A stretch of DNA of 64,000 bases from Verrucomicrobium sp. Its GTDB lineage: Bacteria; Verrucomicrobiota; Verrucomicrobiia; Methylacidiphilales; UBA1321. Positions 52,248 through 61,226 of this stretch are shown in pieces. Under the pieces are notes generated by a model. It saw only the letters and a list, made by a program, of their open reading frames with translations. It did no database searches and had not been told where the DNA came from. A program made the position numbers and the translations under genes. Numbering within the stretch: the first letter of the stretch is position 1; each line of letters opens with the position of its first letter. The stretch spans positions 1-64,000 of the forward strand of contig JAFIGT010000029.1 of NCBI GenBank assembly GCA_017849585.1, written 5' to 3'.

Positions 52248-53162
52248 ATGCCTTATCCCTATTCAACATCTATGACCAATCAATTCAAGCTAAGCGCCTC
52301 CGGATTACTCTTTATCGCTGTGCACTTTGTCTGCCTCTCGGCCATCTGGCTCGGAGTAACCTGGCAGGCCTTTGCCTTGTGCGTCGGCATGTTTTTAGTC
52401 CGCAAGTTTGGCATCACCGGTGGCTATCACCGCTACTTTTCTCATCGCAGTTACAAGACGAGCCGCTTTTTCCAGTTCGTGCTGGCCTTCATTGGCGGGG
52501 CTTCTGCCCAAAAGGGCGCGCTTTGGTGGGCCGCTCATCATCGCCATCACCACAAGCATTCCGACACGGAGGAAGATTTGCACTCCGCGAAGCTGGAAGG
52601 TTTCTACTGGTCGCATGTCGGCTGGGTGCTTTCGAATGAGTACGACGAGTATGAATCGAAAGCCGTGCAAGATCTGACCAAGTATCCAGAGCTGGTTTTC
52701 ATCGACAAATACCACTGGATTCCGCCTGTCACCGCCGCGGTGGGATGCTACCTGATTGGCGGCTGGATCGGCCTCGTGTGGGGTTTCTTCATCAGCACGG
52801 TCATTCTCTACCACACCACCTTTGCCATTAATTCGCTCTGCCATATGTTCGGCAACCGCCGCTACGAGACGGGCGAACACAGCAAGAATTCCCTCTGGCT
52901 GGCGTTCCTCACGCTCGGCGAAGGCTGGCACAATAACCATCACCACTACCCGATCTCCTGCCGTCAGGGCTTTTTCTGGTACGAGGTGGATATCACCTAC
53001 TACGTGCTGAAGACCCTTTCGTTCTTCCACATCGTATGGGACCTGAAGGCTCCTCCGGCCCGCCTCCTCAAACGTGAGGCCATGATCGCCGGTCAAGCCG
53101 AAGCCGCCCAGGCCGAAAATGTAGCCACACCCGAGCCGGAACCAGCCCTCGCTTCGCGCTGA
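52248..53162 (+). CDS. Membrane fatty acid desaturase (delta-9 type)
   Basis: A 304-residue protein from ATG 52248. Four TM helices and the three His boxes: HRYFSH, HRHHHKHSD (in HHRHHHKH) and HNNHHHYP. It introduces a cis double bond into acyl-CoA or acyl lipid, adjusting membrane fluidity. C-terminal tail Ala/Glu/Pro-rich. A near-perfect terminator follows. Monocistronic. Confidence 0.95.
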   Translation: MPYPYSTSMTNQFKLSASGLLFIAVHFVCLSAIWLGVTWQAFALCVGMFLVRKFGITGGYHRYFSHRSYKTSRFFQFVLAFIGGASAQKGALWWAAHHRHHHKHSDTEEDLHSAKLEGFYWSHVGWVLSNEYDEYESKAVQDLTKYPELVFIDKYHWIPPVTAAVGCYLIGGWIGLVWGFFISTVILYHTTFAINSLCHMFGNRRYETGEHSKNSLWLAFLTLGEGWHNNHHHYPISCRQGFFWYEVDITYYVLKTLSFFHIVWDLKAPPARLLKREAMIAGQAEAAQAENVATPEPEPALASR

Positions 53163-53181
53163 TTCCATCCAAGCGTATCTC

Positions 53182-53215
53182 AAAAAGGGCGATACCAAAC
53201 GGTGTCGCCCTTTTT
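53182..53215 (+). terminator. Strong intrinsic terminator of the desaturase gene
   Basis: 15-bp stem (AAAAAGGGCGATACC / GGTGTCGCCCTTTTT) with one G-U pair and an AAAC loop, ending in T-run. Confidence 0.92.
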
Positions 53216-53278
53216 GTTGACCGGGATCCAACGTGACACTGACTTGATTGGCGGCACGAGATGTGATTAAACAGCAGG

Positions 53279-53725
53279 GTGTCTTCTATTACTGCTAAGC
53301 GGGTTGGGCTGGGTTGGCGTATTCTGGGTGCAACGGTATTGGCAATTCTCGGTAGCACGGCGCTGCCACTTCATGCCGTGATCGGCGACACGCCGGAACA
53401 ACTTTTCAAGCGCTACGGTGCGGGCAAGGCCGTGGGAGGACAACTCCTCTACAAAGTCGATATCTACTCGGCCTCCATTTACTTCGACGGTAAAAAATCA
53501 ACCATGGAAATCTATTCCCGACTGCCCCTGGTGGATGGCACCCATGAGGAATTGACCGAAGCCGATGTACAAAAATTACTGGCTTTGCAAGGGGGAAATC
53601 AAAAATGGAATGCAGTCCGGACCAAGAAGGGTGACAAAACGTGGTCGCGGCAGGATGGCAAAGTGCTGGCCCGCTTCAAGCCTGAGGACAAAGCCTTGGT
53701 CTTCGTCGATGCAGCGTTGAAATAA
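53279..53725 (+). CDS. Secreted hypothetical protein
   Basis: A 148-residue protein with a GTG start and signal peptide (about 1-33, ILGATVLAILGSTALPLHAV). The mature portion IGDTPEQLFKRYGAG with KVDIYSASIYFDGKKSTMEI looks like a small exported domain with repeated beta-strands; no family recognised. Next on the other strand is the tRNA gene, 32 bp away. Confidence 0.55.
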   Translation: MSSITAKRVGLGWRILGATVLAILGSTALPLHAVIGDTPEQLFKRYGAGKAVGGQLLYKVDIYSASIYFDGKKSTMEIYSRLPLVDGTHEELTEADVQKLLALQGGNQKWNAVRTKKGDKTWSRQDGKVLARFKPEDKALVFVDAALK

Positions 53726-53756
53726 CGCAGCGCGAAAGACTTTTGAGAAGGGAAAA

Positions 53757-53831
53757 TGGTGCCAGGGGGGAGAATTGAACTCCCGACCAAGGGCTTATGA
53801 GTCCCCTGCTCTACCTCTGAGCTACCCTGGC
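53757..53831 (-). tRNA. tRNA-Met/Ile2 (anticodon CAT)
   Basis: Minus strand cloverleaf: acceptor GCCAGGG / CCCTGGC, D-arm GCTC...GAGC, anticodon loop CTCATAA, T-arm GGGAG TTCAATT CTCCC, discriminator A and encoded CCA. Anticodon CAT reads AUG, or AUA if lysidinylated. The anticodon-stem context (CAGGGGACTCATAAGCCCTTGG) is like tRNA-Ile2 as well as Met, so identity needs TilS-determinant comparison. Not the initiator, since the three G-C pairs of fMet are absent. Confidence 0.92.
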
Positions 53832-53886
53832 GACGTTTGGTTGGACTTTGCATTATGCCTAAGTTTAGCTTGAGAGCAAGCCTGTC

Positions 53887-54747
53887 ATGAGATCGATTTT
53901 ATGTTTTGGCGAAGCGCTCTGGGATTGCCTCCCGGAGGGACGCTTTATTGGGGGGGCTCCCTTGAATGTGGCGTTTCATCTCAACCAGTTGGGCTCCATG
54001 GCTTATCCGGTGACCGCCGTGGGCCGCGACGAGCTGGGACAGGAGCTGGTGACGCAACTGAAACACTGGAGTGTGGACACCCGCTTTGTCGCCCGGCATG
54101 CGGCTTTGCCCACGGGCACCGTGACGGTTCAGCTCGATGCGAACCGCAATGCCCACTACACCATCAATGAGGGTGTGGCGTGGGATGATATCCCGGTAAC
54201 ACCGGAACTGCTCACGGTCGCCACCGAGGTCGATGCAATCATTTACGGTACACTGGCCCAACGCACGGCCCGTAACCGACATCAACTTTCTCTCCTGCTA
54301 GAAAAAGCCCCCGGTGCCTTCAAGGTGTGCGATGTGAATTTGCGCCCGCCTTACGATACCGCCGAGCGGGTGTGGGAATTGATCCGCGAGGCCGATCTGA
54401 TCAAGCTTAACGACACGGAAATCGTCAAATTAATGGACGAGACTTCCGGCCACCACACGCTCGAGGCTTTGGCGCGCTTGATGGCGGAGGAGACGGGCGC
54501 AAAAGCCGTGTGCGTCACGGCGGGAGCACAAGGCGCTGGCCTGCTCTACGCACTGGAATGGTATTGGGCCGATGCACAACCCGTCCGTGTTGTCGATACG
54601 GTGGGCGCGGGGGATGCCTTTCTGGCCGCGCTGGTGGAAAGTCTTCTGGAGCCGGATGCGGCTCCTTGGGAATGTTTGCATCGGGCGTGCCGACTTGGAG
54701 AATTCGTCGCTTCCCAACGCGGAGCCACGCCGAGACATCCGCTGTAA
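53887..54747 (+). CDS. PfkB-family sugar kinase (fructokinase-like)
   Basis: A 286-residue ribokinase-fold enzyme: FIGGAPLNVAFHLNQLG at the sugar site, DVNLRPPYD and KLNDTEI mid-domain and VDTVGAGDAFLAALVE with the catalytic Asp. It phosphorylates a sugar with ATP; closest in pattern to fructokinases. Transcribed away from the tRNA. Confidence 0.88.
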   Translation: MRSILCFGEALWDCLPEGRFIGGAPLNVAFHLNQLGSMAYPVTAVGRDELGQELVTQLKHWSVDTRFVARHAALPTGTVTVQLDANRNAHYTINEGVAWDDIPVTPELLTVATEVDAIIYGTLAQRTARNRHQLSLLLEKAPGAFKVCDVNLRPPYDTAERVWELIREADLIKLNDTEIVKLMDETSGHHTLEALARLMAEETGAKAVCVTAGAQGAGLLYALEWYWADAQPVRVVDTVGAGDAFLAALVESLLEPDAAPWECLHRACRLGEFVASQRGATPRHPL

Positions 54748-54905
54748 ATCCAGACGTTTGAGAGTCTCCAGCTCCACGATGTCGTTTTACTCAAAGCGCA
54801 CCAGCATCCCGTCGACAGCCTGCAGAGGCGGTTAATTTTGTAGTGTGTCTTCGATTCACCTCGTGGCTTGCTCCAGCGCGGGTAGCCGGGCAAAGTGGAG
54901 GACGT

Positions 54906-55649
54906 ATGGCCAAAGGACGTCGACTCGATCAGGAACTCGTCGCGCGCGGACTCTTCGAGTCCCGCGAACGGGCGCAGGCGTCCATCCTGGCGGGAGAGAT
55001 CTGGATCGGCGGTCATCGCTCCGACAAAGCGAGCAAGCTGGTCCCGCCCGACGCGCAGATCGAGCACCGGGGTGCGGACCGCTACGTTAGCCGCGGCGCG
55101 TACAAGCTCGAAACCGCCGTCGCCCACTGGCACCTCGATCCCACTGGACAGACCTGCCTCGACATCGGCGCCTCCACGGGCGGCTTCACCGATTTTCTGC
55201 TCCAGCATGGCGCGGTCAAAGTCGTCGCCATCGACGTGGGCCACAGCCAGCTCCATTGGAAGATCCGCAACGACCCGCGCGTTGAAGCGCACGAGGGTGT
55301 GAACGCCCGTTTTCTCAAGCTCGACGAATGGGAAAAATCCGGCGCGCCCTTTCCGCTGATTGTGACCGATGTATCCTTCATCTCTTTGCGCTTGGTTCTT
55401 CCCGCCGCCTTTGATCTACTGGCACCGTCGGGACGGGTCGTGGCGCTGATCAAACCGCAATTTGAAGCGGGCCGCGACCAAGTCGGCAAGGGGGGCATCG
55501 TCCGTGAGGAATCGGTGCGGCAGGAAGTCATCAACGGTCTGCTCGACTGGGTCCGGCAGTACCCGGTGGAATCGCGGGGCGTCGTGCCCTCGACCATCGC
55601 GGGCCGGGACGGCAATCAGGAATACCTATGGCTGCTCGAAAAACGGTGA
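54906..55649 (+). CDS. tlyA: TlyA-family rRNA methyltransferase/hemolysin-like protein
   Basis: A 247-residue protein from ATG 54906: S4 RNA-binding domain (RLDQELVARGLFESRERAQA, ILAGEIWIGGHRSDKASKLV in sequence) and FtsJ-like methyltransferase (TCLDIGASTGGFTDFLLQHGA, VAIDVGHSQLHWKI, FISLRLVLPAAF). It 2'-O-methylates 16S and 23S rRNA. Its 3' end overlaps nadK by 22 bp, so the two are translated together. Confidence 0.93.
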   Translation: MAKGRRLDQELVARGLFESRERAQASILAGEIWIGGHRSDKASKLVPPDAQIEHRGADRYVSRGAYKLETAVAHWHLDPTGQTCLDIGASTGGFTDFLLQHGAVKVVAIDVGHSQLHWKIRNDPRVEAHEGVNARFLKLDEWEKSGAPFPLIVTDVSFISLRLVLPAAFDLLAPSGRVVALIKPQFEAGRDQVGKGGIVREESVRQEVINGLLDWVRQYPVESRGVVPSTIAGRDGNQEYLWLLEKR

Positions 55650-56527
55650 GAATCGGAGTGGTGGTCAACCGCCAGAAGCCGGGCGCTCGCGCCCTGCTGC
55701 GCGATTTATTGGAATACAGCCACATTCATCGCGACATCGAATTCCTGATCGAAAAAGACTCCGCCATTCTGCTCCGCCAAAAAGGTCTGCCGCTCGCCAA
55801 ACTCAAGGACAAGGTCGACCTCTTCCTCGTCGCGGGTGGTGACGGTTCGCTCCTCGAATTCGTCCGCGCGCTTTATCCCGCGCAAGTTCCCACCCTCGGC
55901 GTCAATCTCGGCAGCCTCGGTTTTCTCACCACTCTGGCGCAACGCGAACTCGCCGGAGCCCTGCCCCTGCTCGCGCGAGGCAAACTGCGCCTGAGCCCGA
56001 GGCTCGCCTTGGAAACCATCGTGCATCGCCGCAAGAAAAAGGAATTCTACCCCTGCGCGCTCAATGACGTCGTCGTCTCGCGCGGCGGCCGCTCGCAACT
56101 CGTCCGGCTGCGCGTCCATGTCGGCGACGTCCTCGTAACTGAATACGTCTGCGACGGGCTCATCGTCTGCACCCCAACCGGTTCCACCGCCTACTCGGTG
56201 TCCGCGGGCGGTCCGATCCTCAGCCCCGACGCCCGCGTGCTCGCCCTCACGCCGATCTGCCCGCACACACTCACGAACCGCTCCATCGTGGTCGGCACCG
56301 ATCACCCCATCCGCATCGAGATTCCGCCACAGCCCTCTTCGCTCGTGCTGCAATTCGACGGCATCTCCGGCGGCCACCTCCGCGCTGGGGACTGGATTGA
56401 AATCCGACCTGCGCCAGAACCGGTCGTTCTGGCTTACACTCCCGAAACGGACTTTTATTCCGTTTTACGACAAAAATTACGGTGGAGCGGGGGCAGCGTG
56501 CCCTTGCATCCGCCCAAATGTACGTAA
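55628..56527 (+). CDS. nadK: NAD kinase
   Basis: A 299-residue protein. Signature GGDG in FLVAGGDGSLLEFV, GVNLGSLGFLTTL and CTPTGSTAYSVSAGGP. It makes NADP from NAD. Overlaps tlyA by 22 bp, a familiar pairing in bacteria. Confidence 0.94.
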   Translation: MAARKTVRIGVVVNRQKPGARALLRDLLEYSHIHRDIEFLIEKDSAILLRQKGLPLAKLKDKVDLFLVAGGDGSLLEFVRALYPAQVPTLGVNLGSLGFLTTLAQRELAGALPLLARGKLRLSPRLALETIVHRRKKKEFYPCALNDVVVSRGGRSQLVRLRVHVGDVLVTEYVCDGLIVCTPTGSTAYSVSAGGPILSPDARVLALTPICPHTLTNRSIVVGTDHPIRIEIPPQPSSLVLQFDGISGGHLRAGDWIEIRPAPEPVVLAYTPETDFYSVLRQKLRWSGGSVPLHPPKCT

Positions 56528-56616
56528 CGTTAATTCCATGCGCTCGTTTTTCACCGCGCCGACTCACTATCGGCTTGACCTTTCCCCTCAGATGCTGAGG
56601 AATTGAGCCCCCACCC

Positions 56617-57078
56617 ATGCAAATCAGTAGTTTACTCAAAGCCGAACAAATCAAGCTCAAGTTGGAGAGCTCCAAACGCACCGCTGCGATCAATGAAGTG
56701 GCGCAATTGGTTCAATCCAATCCCGCCGTGGTGAAGTGGGAAGGCTTCTATGAGGAACTGCTCGCGCGCGAACGTGTCGAGTCCACCTGTCTCGGCAACG
56801 AGATCGCTTTCCCACACGCCCGCACCGACCACCTCAAGGGCATGGTGCTCGCCATTGGCCGCAGCCCCGACGGCATTCTTTTTGAAAACTGCAACCAGAC
56901 CGTGCGCCTGATCTTCGTCATCGGCACCCCCAAACGCATGGTCACCGACTACCTCAGCGTCGTCGGCGGGTTGGCCCGCATTTTGAAGGAACCTTCCGTC
57001 CGGGACAATCTGATCAACGCGGCCACCACGGAAGAATTCATCCAGAGATTGGTGGACGCGGAAAACGGCCGGGCATAG
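56617..57078 (+). CDS. PTS EIIA-type (PtsN-like) regulatory protein
   Basis: A 153-residue EIIA-2/Ntr domain: active-site His67 in NEIAFPHARTDH, and HLKGMVLAIGRS. It is phosphorylated by a PTS or NPr protein; no EIIB/EIIC genes nearby, so a regulatory role (PtsN-like) is likely. Followed 18 bp later by a LacI-family gene, possibly in the same operon. Confidence 0.85.
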   Translation: MQISSLLKAEQIKLKLESSKRTAAINEVAQLVQSNPAVVKWEGFYEELLARERVESTCLGNEIAFPHARTDHLKGMVLAIGRSPDGILFENCNQTVRLIFVIGTPKRMVTDYLSVVGGLARILKEPSVRDNLINAATTEEFIQRLVDAENGRA

Positions 57079-57095
57079 CCGTTCTGTCAGCACGA

Positions 57096-58118
57096 ATGGC
57101 CACCCTCAAAGAAATCGCACGCTCGCTCGACCTGTCCGTCATGGCCGTTTCCAAGGCCCTGCGCGACGCCCCCGATATCAGCAGCGCCACGAAGGCGCGC
57201 GTGCAGGAGGAAGCCCGCCGCATCAACTACGTCCCCAACCAGTCGGCGCGCAATCTCCGCTCCCGCCACAGCCACCTACTGGGCGTCGTCATCCCGAACA
57301 TCAACAACACCTATTACTCGAACCTCGTCTGGGGCATCGAACGGCAGGCCGAGTCGATGGGATTCCAAATTCTCCTCGCCCACTCGCTTGATCAGGCCGA
57401 TGCGGAAGTCGCCGAAGTGCGCCGCCTGCTCGCCCGCCAGGTCGAAGGCATTTTACTCGTCCCCGCCGTCCGCTGGCAGAACCGTTTCATGACGCTCGAG
57501 CTGCTGCGCCAGGCCGGCATCCCCGTGGTCATGCTCGACCGTTACCCCGCCGGTGCGGAGCAATTCCCGCAAGCCAGCTGGGTCGTCTCGCGCGATCAAT
57601 ACGGTGTTGAACAAGCCGTGCGTCATCTGCTCGAACTCGGCCACAAGGAAATCCTCTATCTCTCCGGCCCGAACGGTTCCTCCGCCAGCGCGGCCCGCTT
57701 CGGCGGCTATAAGAAGACCATGGCCGATTCCGAGATTGGCCACGATGACCGCCGCGTCTTCCTCGCGGGAACGGACATCAATTCCGGTCGCAAGGCCATG
57801 ATTCAAGCCCTCTCGGAAAAAGTGCCCTTTACGGCCGTGGCAGCCTTCAACGACCACGTGGCCATCGGCGCGGCGGAGGTGCTCGAACAACAAGGCTTCC
57901 GCGTCCCCAGCGAGGTCTCCCTCGTCGGCTTCGGCGACGGCCTGCTCGCTACTCATTTCCGTGTCCCGCTCACCACCGTGCGCGTCCCGCAGATCGAACT
58001 CGGCACCGCCGCCGTCTTCCAGCTCAACGAACTCCTCGCCGGTCGCAGCATCGACCCACGCGAATTGCCCGTGGAGCTCGTCATCCGGTTCTCCACCGCG
58101 AAGCCTCCTGGCGTTTGA
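57096..58118 (+). CDS. LacI-family transcriptional regulator
   Basis: A 340-residue regulator: helix-turn-helix TLKEIARSLDLSVMAVSKAL, hinge NQSARNLRSR, ligand domain LLGVVIPNINNTYYSNLVWG and FNDHVAIGAAEVL. Different subfamily from the regulator at 18036-19064. No sugar gene directly adjacent except ptsN-like; the target is unknown. Confidence 0.92.
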   Translation: MATLKEIARSLDLSVMAVSKALRDAPDISSATKARVQEEARRINYVPNQSARNLRSRHSHLLGVVIPNINNTYYSNLVWGIERQAESMGFQILLAHSLDQADAEVAEVRRLLARQVEGILLVPAVRWQNRFMTLELLRQAGIPVVMLDRYPAGAEQFPQASWVVSRDQYGVEQAVRHLLELGHKEILYLSGPNGSSASAARFGGYKKTMADSEIGHDDRRVFLAGTDINSGRKAMIQALSEKVPFTAVAAFNDHVAIGAAEVLEQQGFRVPSEVSLVGFGDGLLATHFRVPLTTVRVPQIELGTAAVFQLNELLAGRSIDPRELPVELVIRFSTAKPPGV

Positions 58119-58122
58119 GCGT

Positions 58123-58425
58123 ATGTGTTGGGTTAAACTGGGTGCGGCGATTTTGAGTGTTCTGACAGGGCTCTACCTTGCCACGTTTGCCATCGGGAAT
58201 TTCGCGACCACGCTCATTAACCTCTCCGTGGCGCTCAATTTCTGGAGCGGTTCCCCCGAGCAACAAGGCTCTTTGATGACTTTGGGGGCTGCCTTGCTCT
58301 CTTTGCTTCTCGGAATTCTATTCGGCGCGACGTCTTGGTTCTTGATCCGATGGGTTCCCCGACGATTGTTTCCACCGGTCAAGAACCCGCCGGAAACGCC
58401 GGATCGGCCCAAACGCGCGTTCTAG
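58123..58425 (+). CDS. Small membrane protein, paralog of the next gene
   Basis: A 100-residue protein from ATG 58123, 4 bp after the LacI stop. Two TM helices (about 6-30 and 46-68) then a basic tail SWFLIRWVPRRLFPP with Pro/Lys/Arg. It shares that tail motif with the gene at 58457-58768. Unknown function. Confidence 0.6.
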   Translation: MCWVKLGAAILSVLTGLYLATFAIGNFATTLINLSVALNFWSGSPEQQGSLMTLGAALLSLLLGILFGATSWFLIRWVPRRLFPPVKNPPETPDRPKRAF

Positions 58426-58456
58426 CCGACGGCTTGAAAATAACCAAAGGGATAAC

Positions 58457-58768
58457 GTGGTAAACGAGATCATCAAGTTTCTCGCAGCGGCAATGAGTGC
58501 CATTTTCGCGGCAATTCTAACTCTACAAACCCTAGGCTTTTTGCTCACGACCATAGGTTATCTCCTGGTCGAGGGCTATTTCTTGTTTGGCTCGGCGAAT
58601 TCATCCCTGCCTGCGCCCCACAGTACAGACTTCCTCACATGCGTGCTTTTCGGTCTGCTGTCTGGCCTCGCATCGTGGTTCTTTGGCATCTGGATTCCGC
58701 GCCGCTTATTCCGGCCCACGAATCTCCACCCAAAGGTTCTCGCTCGCCTCGCCAAAAGACACGGATAA
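58457..58768 (+). CDS. Small membrane protein, paralog of the previous gene
   Basis: A 103-residue protein with a GTG start: two TM helices and the shared C-terminal SWFFGIWIPRRLFRP. A tandem duplicate of unknown role; the conserved tryptophan/arginine patch at the membrane interface is the only recurring feature. Confidence 0.55.
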   Translation: MVNEIIKFLAAAMSAIFAAILTLQTLGFLLTTIGYLLVEGYFLFGSANSSLPAPHSTDFLTCVLFGLLSGLASWFFGIWIPRRLFRPTNLHPKVLARLAKRHG

Positions 58769-58825
58769 TAGCTAGACGTCACGGCCTCAATGAGTCTAGT
58801 TTTTGCTGTTACTCTATGACATCCG

Positions 58826-60106
58826 ATGAAAGCTTCTGACCTCCGCGGTATCCTGACCTACATTCCGCGTTTCCGCGAAAAGGTCTTCGTCTTTGCCCTC
58901 GACGGCAGCATCATTGCCCACGAGAATTTCTCCAACATCCTGCTCGACCTCGCGGTCCTGCGCTCTCTGAACATCCGCATCGTGCTCGTGCATGGCGCGT
59001 CGCTCCAGATTCGCGAGGAAGCCCGCGCGACCGGCTCGATCATCACCAATGCGGACGGCACCGGCGTCACCGACGAAACCACGCTCAAGGTGGCCATGTA
59101 CGCGGCCAACCGGATCACCCACGAGATCATGGAAGGCCTGGCCTCGAATGACCTGCGCGCTTGCTACACCAATGCGGTTATCGCCCACCCCTATGGCATC
59201 GTCGGCGGGGTGGATCACCTCTGTACCGGCCGTGTCGAACGCGTCGACACCGAATTTCTCCAGCAGCTCCTCGAAAAGGATATCGTCCCCGTCATTCCGC
59301 CACTCGGCTTCGATGGCGATGGCCGCACGTTCCGCGTGAACTCCGACGGCGTGGCGCAGGAAGTGGCGGAAGCTCTCAAGGCAACCAAGCTCATCTACGT
59401 CACGACCCAGCCCGGCCTCCTGCGCGAGGGCGAACTGGTCAGCCAGATGTCGGTCGCGGAAGCGGAGGATTTCCTGAAAAAGTACCGCAACGAAATCCCC
59501 GGCGATCTCGTCTCGAAGGTGGACTACAGCATCAAGGCATGCCGCGAAGGCGTCAGCCGCGTCCATCTCGTGGATGGTCGCGTGGACGAGGCGTTACTCT
59601 CTGAGGTCTTCTCCAACGAAGGCGTCGGCACGATGATCTACGCCAACGAGTATCAGCAGATCCGCCGTGCGATGAAAAAGGACGTGCGCAATATCCTGAG
59701 CCTGATCAAGCAATCGATCGAGGCCGAGGAACTCGCCAAGCGCACGCGCCAGAGCGTCCTGCAACAAATCAACGACTATTACGTTTTCGAAATCGATCGC
59801 CACATCGTGGGCTGCGTCGCCGTGCATCCCTACCCGGAAGAAAACAAGGCCGAGCTCGCCTGCATGTACGTGAACAACGCGCATGAAAATCAAGGCATTG
59901 GCAGCAAGCTCATGCTCTTCGCCGAGAACGTGGCACGGGAAAAAGGCTTCAAGGAAATCTTCGCGCTCTCGACACAGGCTTTCAATTATTTCCAACAAAA
60001 AGGCGGCTACAAAGAAGCCGGACCCGATTTCCTGCCAGCAGCCCGTCGCGAGAAATACGAACTCAGTGGCCGCCGGTCCAAGGTGCTCTTCAAGACACTC
60101 CAGTGA
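58826..60106 (+). CDS. argA: Amino-acid N-acetyltransferase ArgA (N-acetylglutamate synthase)
   Basis: A 426-residue bifunctional architecture: amino acid kinase-like domain (about 1-290, VLVHGASLQIREEA, VNSDGVAQEVAEAL) followed by GNAT acetyltransferase domain (CMYVNNAHENQGIGSKLM). This is the ArgA layout. It makes N-acetylglutamate, the first step of arginine synthesis, and is feedback-inhibited in other bacteria through the kinase-like domain. Other arginine genes are not in the window. Confidence 0.92.
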   Translation: MKASDLRGILTYIPRFREKVFVFALDGSIIAHENFSNILLDLAVLRSLNIRIVLVHGASLQIREEARATGSIITNADGTGVTDETTLKVAMYAANRITHEIMEGLASNDLRACYTNAVIAHPYGIVGGVDHLCTGRVERVDTEFLQQLLEKDIVPVIPPLGFDGDGRTFRVNSDGVAQEVAEALKATKLIYVTTQPGLLREGELVSQMSVAEAEDFLKKYRNEIPGDLVSKVDYSIKACREGVSRVHLVDGRVDEALLSEVFSNEGVGTMIYANEYQQIRRAMKKDVRNILSLIKQSIEAEELAKRTRQSVLQQINDYYVFEIDRHIVGCVAVHPYPEENKAELACMYVNNAHENQGIGSKLMLFAENVAREKGFKEIFALSTQAFNYFQQKGGYKEAGPDFLPAARREKYELSGRRSKVLFKTLQ

Positions 60107-60114
60107 TTCGCTCC

Positions 60115-61212
60115 ATGAGAATCTTTCACACGGAGTGCGGCCAACAGTGGGGCGGACAGGAATTGCGTTCGCTCATTGAAGTGGAGGCCGCGAATGCGAC
60201 GGGCCATCAGGCTTGGGCGATTGTTCACGAGCAAGGCAAGATGGCCGAGCACGCGGAAAAGCGCGGCACGCCACACTACCGCATCTCGATGAAATCGAGC
60301 GTGGACGTCAAAGGCTTCGCGCAGATGGTCAAACTCGTTACGAAACATCGGCCCGATGTGATCTGCTGCCACAATGCCCGCGACTTTTATCTGAGCTTTC
60401 CTTTTCGTGCGCTCGGTATTCCGCTGATCCGCTATCGTCACATCAGCGCTCCAGTCAAGGCCACGTGGAGCCGCAGTTTCGCTTACCGCAGCGGTTCGAA
60501 TGCCGTGGTTGCGACGGCGGAGTTCATCAAGAACCAGCTCGTCGTGCAAAATGGCGTCGACCCGGCTCGCATTACCGTGATCGGCGAGGGTGTTGACCTA
60601 GCCCGCTTTCACTTGGGGGTGGATGGTAGCGCCGGCCGGGTGGAATTTGGTTTCACGACAGACCAACTGCTTATTGGACAAGTTGGCATGATTCGCGCCG
60701 ACAAGGGTTTTGATGATCTCATCCGCGCAGCCTCCCTGCTGCGCGACAGTCATCCCCAAGTGCGTTTTCTATTCGTGGGTGGCCCCACCCGCGACGGTGC
60801 CTACCTGCGTCAGATGCAGGAGCTCGCGACAAAGCAAAATGTGGCGGACCGCATTGTCTTCACAGGCTGGCGCGAGGATGTGCCGCAACTCATGGCCGCA
60901 TGCGATGTGATCACGCTGGCCTCGACCGGAGTGGAAGGCCAATCGCGCGTAATCCCGGAAGCCTTCGCATTGAAAAAGCCCGTGATCGGCACACGGTTGG
61001 GGGGCATCCCGGAACTGGTCGATCACGAACGCACCGGCCTGCTGGTGCCACCGCGCTCACCGAAAGAACTTGCTGCCGCCATCGCGCGTTATGCAGAAGA
61101 CAAGGAGTTGCGTGAACGTTGTGCCGTGGCCGGGTACGAACTCGCGCAGTCCACGCTCGACATCAACAAACGGATGGAAGAGAGCTACGCGCTCTATCGT
61201 TCCCTTCAGTAA
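60115..61212 (+). CDS. Glycosyltransferase family 4/group 1
   Basis: About 365 residues from ATG 60115; a GTG at 60103 overlapping the argA stop is possible. GT-B fold: N-terminal MRIFHTECGQQWGGQELRSL, C-terminal LLIGQVGMIRADKGFDDLI, VVFTGWREDVPQLMAACDV-like segment and EGQSRVIPEAFALKKPVIGT (E-x7-E). Likely adds sugar to a surface glycan or lipid. Downstream is a convergent prepilin peptidase gene. Confidence 0.9.
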   Translation: MRIFHTECGQQWGGQELRSLIEVEAANATGHQAWAIVHEQGKMAEHAEKRGTPHYRISMKSSVDVKGFAQMVKLVTKHRPDVICCHNARDFYLSFPFRALGIPLIRYRHISAPVKATWSRSFAYRSGSNAVVATAEFIKNQLVVQNGVDPARITVIGEGVDLARFHLGVDGSAGRVEFGFTTDQLLIGQVGMIRADKGFDDLIRAASLLRDSHPQVRFLFVGGPTRDGAYLRQMQELATKQNVADRIVFTGWREDVPQLMAACDVITLASTGVEGQSRVIPEAFALKKPVIGTRLGGIPELVDHERTGLLVPPRSPKELAAAIARYAEDKELRERCAVAGYELAQSTLDINKRMEESYALYRSLQ

Positions 61213-61226
61213 TCTGTTGGAACGGA

